DNA of 64,000 nucleotides from Epiperipatus broadwayi (Eukaryota > Onychophora > Udeonychophora > Euonychophora > Peripatidae): assembly GCA_028023455.1 (NCBI GenBank), contig JAQFVV010000031.1:5376237-5440236 (forward strand), in the 5' to 3' direction. Shown here in pieces: positions 59,715-64,000 of this stretch (position 1 is the stretch's first letter; each line of letters starts with the position of its first letter). The notes under the pieces were generated by a model. The model did no database searches. It saw nothing but the letters and a program-made list of their open reading frames with translations, and was not told the origin of the DNA. The position numbers and the translations under genes were made by a program.

Positions 59715-59832
59715 AACCATGGTCAGAGGTTAGGGGTGAGGGGTCTTGACAGAGATATTTTGAATGCTTTCTCTAGCTAAGCATTTATCACAAAGCTTGT
59801 TGAGGAATTGGCAATCCTCATTGTTTATAATC
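59715..59832 (+). repeat. Dispersed repeat, copy 2
   Basis: Matches 42873-42995 from AACCATGGTCAGAGG to CATTGTTTATAA. The match begins 8-9 nt before the predicted hammerhead cleavage point of the other copy. Upstream hammerhead parts are absent. Confidence 0.65.
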
Positions 59833-61966
59833 TACTATCGTTTTGAAATGAGGAATTTATGTTTTACTTATCATTATCACAAACATATTAGTATAACTTT
59901 AGTATTTAAAGTTTTCATCATACTTTATTATAGCTCATGAAATGAATATTGTTTATGTTAAAGTTGCGTTAGAGCTCATTTGCACTGCTTCCACAATTCT
60001 GGTTATATGCTATAAGATATGTGCTGGATATAATTTCAAAATAACCATTCGTATCCTATCACAATCTGAGAAACTCTATCAAGTAGATATCTAATATATT
60101 TTTTTATTATTGTAAAAGTAAGAGAAATAATATGAAGGTGAAAATATTATTTTGGCATTCCTGATGTGAGATGTTAGTCACACGTATTCTGTTTTATTTG
60201 TATTGAATATTAAATTATTAGCATATACAATATTTAAAGGCTGAATAATCCCTCTGATTTTTGCATGTAGTGATACTATTCATGCCACAGGTATTTTCGA
60301 TTGTTGATTTTATTAATATTTTTTAAAAGTTAAACAAAGAATTAGACAGTCAGTGTTTGGTAACTGGTTGCTTTCTCTTTGCATTCTTTGCAAACTGTTA
60401 CAGTATATAAATATATTTAATCATGAATCAATAAATTACAGTTAAATCACGTATTCAAGTATTATTTATATCCAAAAGAAACATTACACTTTTTCAAACC
60501 TGCCCACACTTCTCATGTCTACACTGTTTCATAAGCATACAATCAACCTCTAGCAATTCAGTTCTCTTTATTACTGTTTTTTATACCTTATCCTAGGTTT
60601 CATTTTTAATTTTGATCTTTACAATCTTTTGAGCCAGGTAGTTAATATTTATCTTGACTTAGAATATCTTTTGTTTCCTCTATTATTTTTTTAAACATGT
60701 TCAGTTTTTTTTTTACTTGACTCCACTTTATTTTGTTGGATTCTATGATCTATTTATTTTGCTCAAATCCTTAGCACTAACAAGTAACCTTCTAACCTAC
60801 GTATCATTTCTGGCAATTACTCAGTCTGTTTTTTTTCCTCTTGCTTAATTAATTATCTGACTTTTAGGATACTTAATTTGTTTTTTCATGTTACTCAAAC
60901 ATGCAGTTTTTTTTTGTTAATTGATTTGCTTTTTTTAATTTGATTATCAATTATATCTATAAATTCTTCATTGACTTTAGATTTTTTTTTTTATATTTTT
61001 ATTTCATATTAATGTCCTCATTTGTATGATTTTTACATATGTACTAATAGTTATGGTTTCACTTTCTTGAACATGCATTTTCACTTTAGTTATTGTAATC
61101 ATGTATTATAATTCTAAAAGAAAGTTATAACATACATATTTAATAGAAAATATTTGCAGAAAAACTTGATAATTTATTTTTTCTTTTCATTTAACTATTT
61201 TAATTATAGTCAACATTTTCACTCCATAGCCTTTCTGTATTACTGTGCTCATTATTACATATTTATTCATTTACTTAATCATTTTTATTTATTTTATCTC
61301 TACTACCTTTGCAGTCTATTTATTTCATCTTCTTTATTGATCACTATCTATTTATCTTTTCTGAATTTTTTTTTTTTTTTTTACTGACTAACATCTTTGC
61401 AGTTTTCACATTTTTCATCAGGTCAAGCAATCCTTAGTTATTGGCATCATTATACATTTGACTAACTATTTTTTCTGACAGATCAGATAGTTATAGTTTA
61501 TTAGGTTAAAAACAAGACACCCTCAAACATTCTTTGGATGATATTATTATTTCTATAAAGAATTCAAATTTTACTAGATTCAACTATTAGATCTGTTGGA
61601 TTGATATTCTGTATAGCCCTCCTAAATATAATGGAATTGAACCAGCTAGGGATATTATGAATACCTTACTCTAGGCAATGGTTATTTATCTTCTATTGAT
61701 ACAGGAAGTTAATGTGAGCAACATGGGATGACTATAATGTTAATCCTATAACACTATTTAATTAAAGACTATGGTGGGTATTAAAGTGGTCACATTAAGC
61801 ACAAGTCTTAATGTAAACTGCAGTCATATTTACTGATCATCTTCCCAAATCAATTTTTAAGAGAAATGTTTTAGTTAACCTTGTCATAACAGCTATATAT
61901 CAACATATTCTAAACATGTCATTGTTGTCTGAATGTAGAAACATTAATAAATAATAACTAATATGT
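59833..61966. other. AT-rich stretch, pyrimidine-rich between about 60480 and 61440
   Basis: Long T-rich runs on the plus strand; no convincing gene. From about 61490 to 61950 a patch (for example PKSIFKRNVLVNLVITAIYQ from about 61844) has some coding look and could be a decayed retroelement, but I cannot assign it. Confidence 0.4.
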
Positions 61967-62189
<223 letters not shown>

Positions 62190-62258
62190 TAAAATTTAAT
62201 TTGGCTAGTTTTTGTTTTCTTTACAAATATATGTACATAAAAATAGAAAAACAACCTA

Positions 62259-62877
62259 TTGAGGAACCGAGAGATCTTCATCACCTTAAATGGGAAAATA
62301 ATTTATGGCTTCAAACCTACACTCTCAGTTCCACAGGGTGCATCCCTAAGCATCCTATGCTTTGTAGTATATATTAACCTCCTATTGATACACATAGAGA
62401 AAAGGATCCCTGGTACTTATATACCTGGGATTAAAAAATCAATTAATGTAATAGCATGCATGGATGACATATTAGTAATTTTGCCATCGATCAAATATCT
62501 AAACCTGCTGTATTAAATACTAGACAAATAAACAGCTTATTATGGACTCAATTTTAATATTCATAAATCGGTGGCATGACAAATCACTACTGGAAAGAAA
62601 GTTTCAGCCAAATTTATACCAGAATACCAAAAATTTCTCAGCTTTCCCACATCCAGGTCACCAACAGCAATACTAAAAGAAATACAAAATTCAATATTGG
62701 TATCAACAGAAAGGCTAACCAACTCATTGTCCAAAGTTTACCTTTCCCTGCTGAACATTAAAATATTTACAAAGATTACCTTCTTTTTCCCCATCATAAA
62801 GCTGAATAAGAACTTTACAAACAAAATGGTATTTGTAAAGTATTCACTGTACAGCCTTTGGTGGCACTGTTTCTAGT
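62259..62877 (+). pseudogene. Non-LTR retrotransposon (LINE) reverse-transcriptase fragment
   Basis: One frame, interrupted by stops near 62514, 62532 and 62577, carries RT landmarks: LSVPQGASLSILCFVVYINLLL (motif B, the usual VPQG) and ACMDDILVI (motif C, with M-D-D where A/Y-D-D is usual). YGLNFNIHKSVA follows (the strand after motif C), then a thumb-like region to about 62877. The order and spacing fit LINE RTs, not LTR or Penelope RTs. Endonuclease and motif A are missing, and the left end lies close to the (TAA)n. The clade is not determined. Confidence 0.75.
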
Positions 62878-62929
62878 TAAAAACAGAGCGATATAACATG
62901 ACCTGGCCACTATATTTTTTTTCTCTAAT

Positions 62930-63410
62930 ATATCATATTTTGACATACGACTGTAATTTTTTTCTTTTTAATACATTGTTGTTGTTTTTTTTTTTTTTTG
63001 GACATAATTATTATTTTTTTGTTTTCATTTGATAAATTTAAACTATAATGGACACTTTTACCTTTTTTTTGGATCTCAAAACTACATAATTTTTGACCTA
63101 TGCCTTTTTTTTTTTGGGGGGGGGGCATTCCAAATCTACTGTTTCTTTACAGACATCTTTTTTTTTTTTTTTGGTTTGGATTCGATACATTTAAAAGTAT
63201 AAGGGACAGTTTTAACTTTTTTTTTGAATATCTCAAATATACACAATTTGGTTTACATACGACTTTTTTTTTTTTGGCTTTTAATAAACTGCTTTTTTTT
63301 TAAAACAGACGTCTTTTTTTTGTTATTTAAAATTAGAATCGACACTTTCTTTTTTAATTTGTTAAAAATGCGGTTTGCTGTTTATTGATTTAGCAAAAAA
63401 AAAAAAAATC
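62930..63410. repeat. T-rich degenerate tandem repeat, about 140-155 bp period
   Basis: A block with ggacac/gggacag/cgacac followed by long T runs recurs near 63050, 63202 and 63342. Poly-T runs of 9-15 and a G10 run make it low complexity. Confidence 0.55.
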
Positions 63411-64000
63411 AAAGCTGTCCAACAAACTCCACCTCAGATGTCTGTGTTTGCTTATAAATGAAAAGAATTGTTTGGTATTTTGACTAATATATCGATCAAG
63501 AGAGTCGATTCTCTTCCAACCAAAAGAAGTGTCTTGTTGATTGATTTGAGAAGAATACGAAGCTGTCCAACCAACTCCACCACACTTGGCTGTAAAACCC
63601 TACCCTTTGAACACTGACATTCTGGGTGTTAATTAATTGACTTACAGATCAAAATAATCACAAAAAACACAAATTCTTTTAAATCAAATAAATTGTATTC
63701 ACAACATAGGACTAAACCAGATAAAGTGCGTCATTTTTTCTCACTTTTTTGGGACATCCCCCAATTGCAATAACATGGTAGCCATTTTGTTCTTCTTTTG
63801 TTACTCTCGTCTGAGTCACAACAGAAACAGTGCTTTTTTACCAACAACTACAATCATCTGACAGAGACGTCAACATAGTTTTTTTGGAATCCAAATAACA
63901 ACAAACACCAAAAAAAAAAAAGCTCAGACAAATCTCAAGAATATGCTAATAATTACTAGTAGGCCAAAAGATCTCAGTTGGGAAATACAGAAAATCATAA
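63411..64000. other. AT-rich end of window
   Basis: AAGCTGTCCAAC.AACTCCACC occurs at about 63412 and again near 63560 within an imperfect duplication of about 146 bp. No gene recognised. Confidence 0.45.

Noticed and set aside
61490-61950. Upstream half of the LINE RT
   Set aside because: Short sensible stretches exist, but no RT motif could be identified and the (TAA)n separates it from the RT fragment; left as unassigned.

Overview
This is a eukaryotic, almost certainly invertebrate animal, window. It is AT-rich, full of (TA)n and (TAA)n microsatellites, and contains no host gene that I can recognise. Nearly everything identifiable is transposable-element sequence: Ty3/gypsy-type LTR elements, Penelope-like elements (PLEs) with RT plus GIY-YIG endonuclease, a Merlin (ISXO2/IS1016-like) DNA transposon, a non-LTR retrotransposon fragment, tRNA-Gly-derived pseudogenes and a hammerhead-ribozyme tandem repeat resembling an animal 'retrozyme'. 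The sequence does not fix the phylum. PLE abundance and long AT microsatellites would suit several crustacean, mollusc or flatworm genomes, but that is a guess.

Layout. 1-11072: element A, a gag-only LTR element with giant LTRs of about 4.56 kb (the left LTR is cut by the window). 11073-12010: a (TA)n tract and a small inverted PLE dimer (PLE3). 14415-21668: element B on the minus strand, LTRs about 1.75 kb, decayed gag only. 24491-32953: element C on the minus strand, LTRs of 1856 bp, a nearly complete pol and no gag; its 5' LTR carries the retrozyme-like array (30383-31310). 35473-37121: element D, one LTR with a textbook tRNA-Lys primer binding site. 37132-42014: an old solo LTR of family A. 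42846-42995: a short repeat beginning with a hammerhead fold. 44623-44780: a tiny palindrome from the PLE2 family. About 47.8-51.4 kb: a degenerate Merlin transposon with inverted arms. 51.7 and 52.2 kb: two tRNA-Gly pseudogenes. 53577-55876: PLE2 inverted dimer. 56711-59450: PLE1 inverted dimer. 59471-59666: a 72-bp-arm palindrome with tail. 61967-62189: a long (TAA)n. 62259-62877: a LINE reverse-transcriptase fragment.

Two themes connect the pieces. First, almost every element boundary lies against a (TA)n microsatellite, for LTR elements and PLEs alike. Second, the PLE insertions share one architecture: (TA)n, an asymmetric tail of about 27-48 bp on one side, two head-to-head copies truncated at their 5' ends, then (TA)n. 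Hammerhead-ribozyme folds, some with core substitutions, lie in the PLE2 and PLE3 arms, and intact cores are present in the retrozyme-like repeat. The centre of the smallest PLE2 palindrome falls within about 2-4 nt of the predicted hammerhead cleavage site on both arms, which suggests that ribozyme cleavage defines where the inverted units start. This last point is inference from the sequence and is the observation I would follow first.
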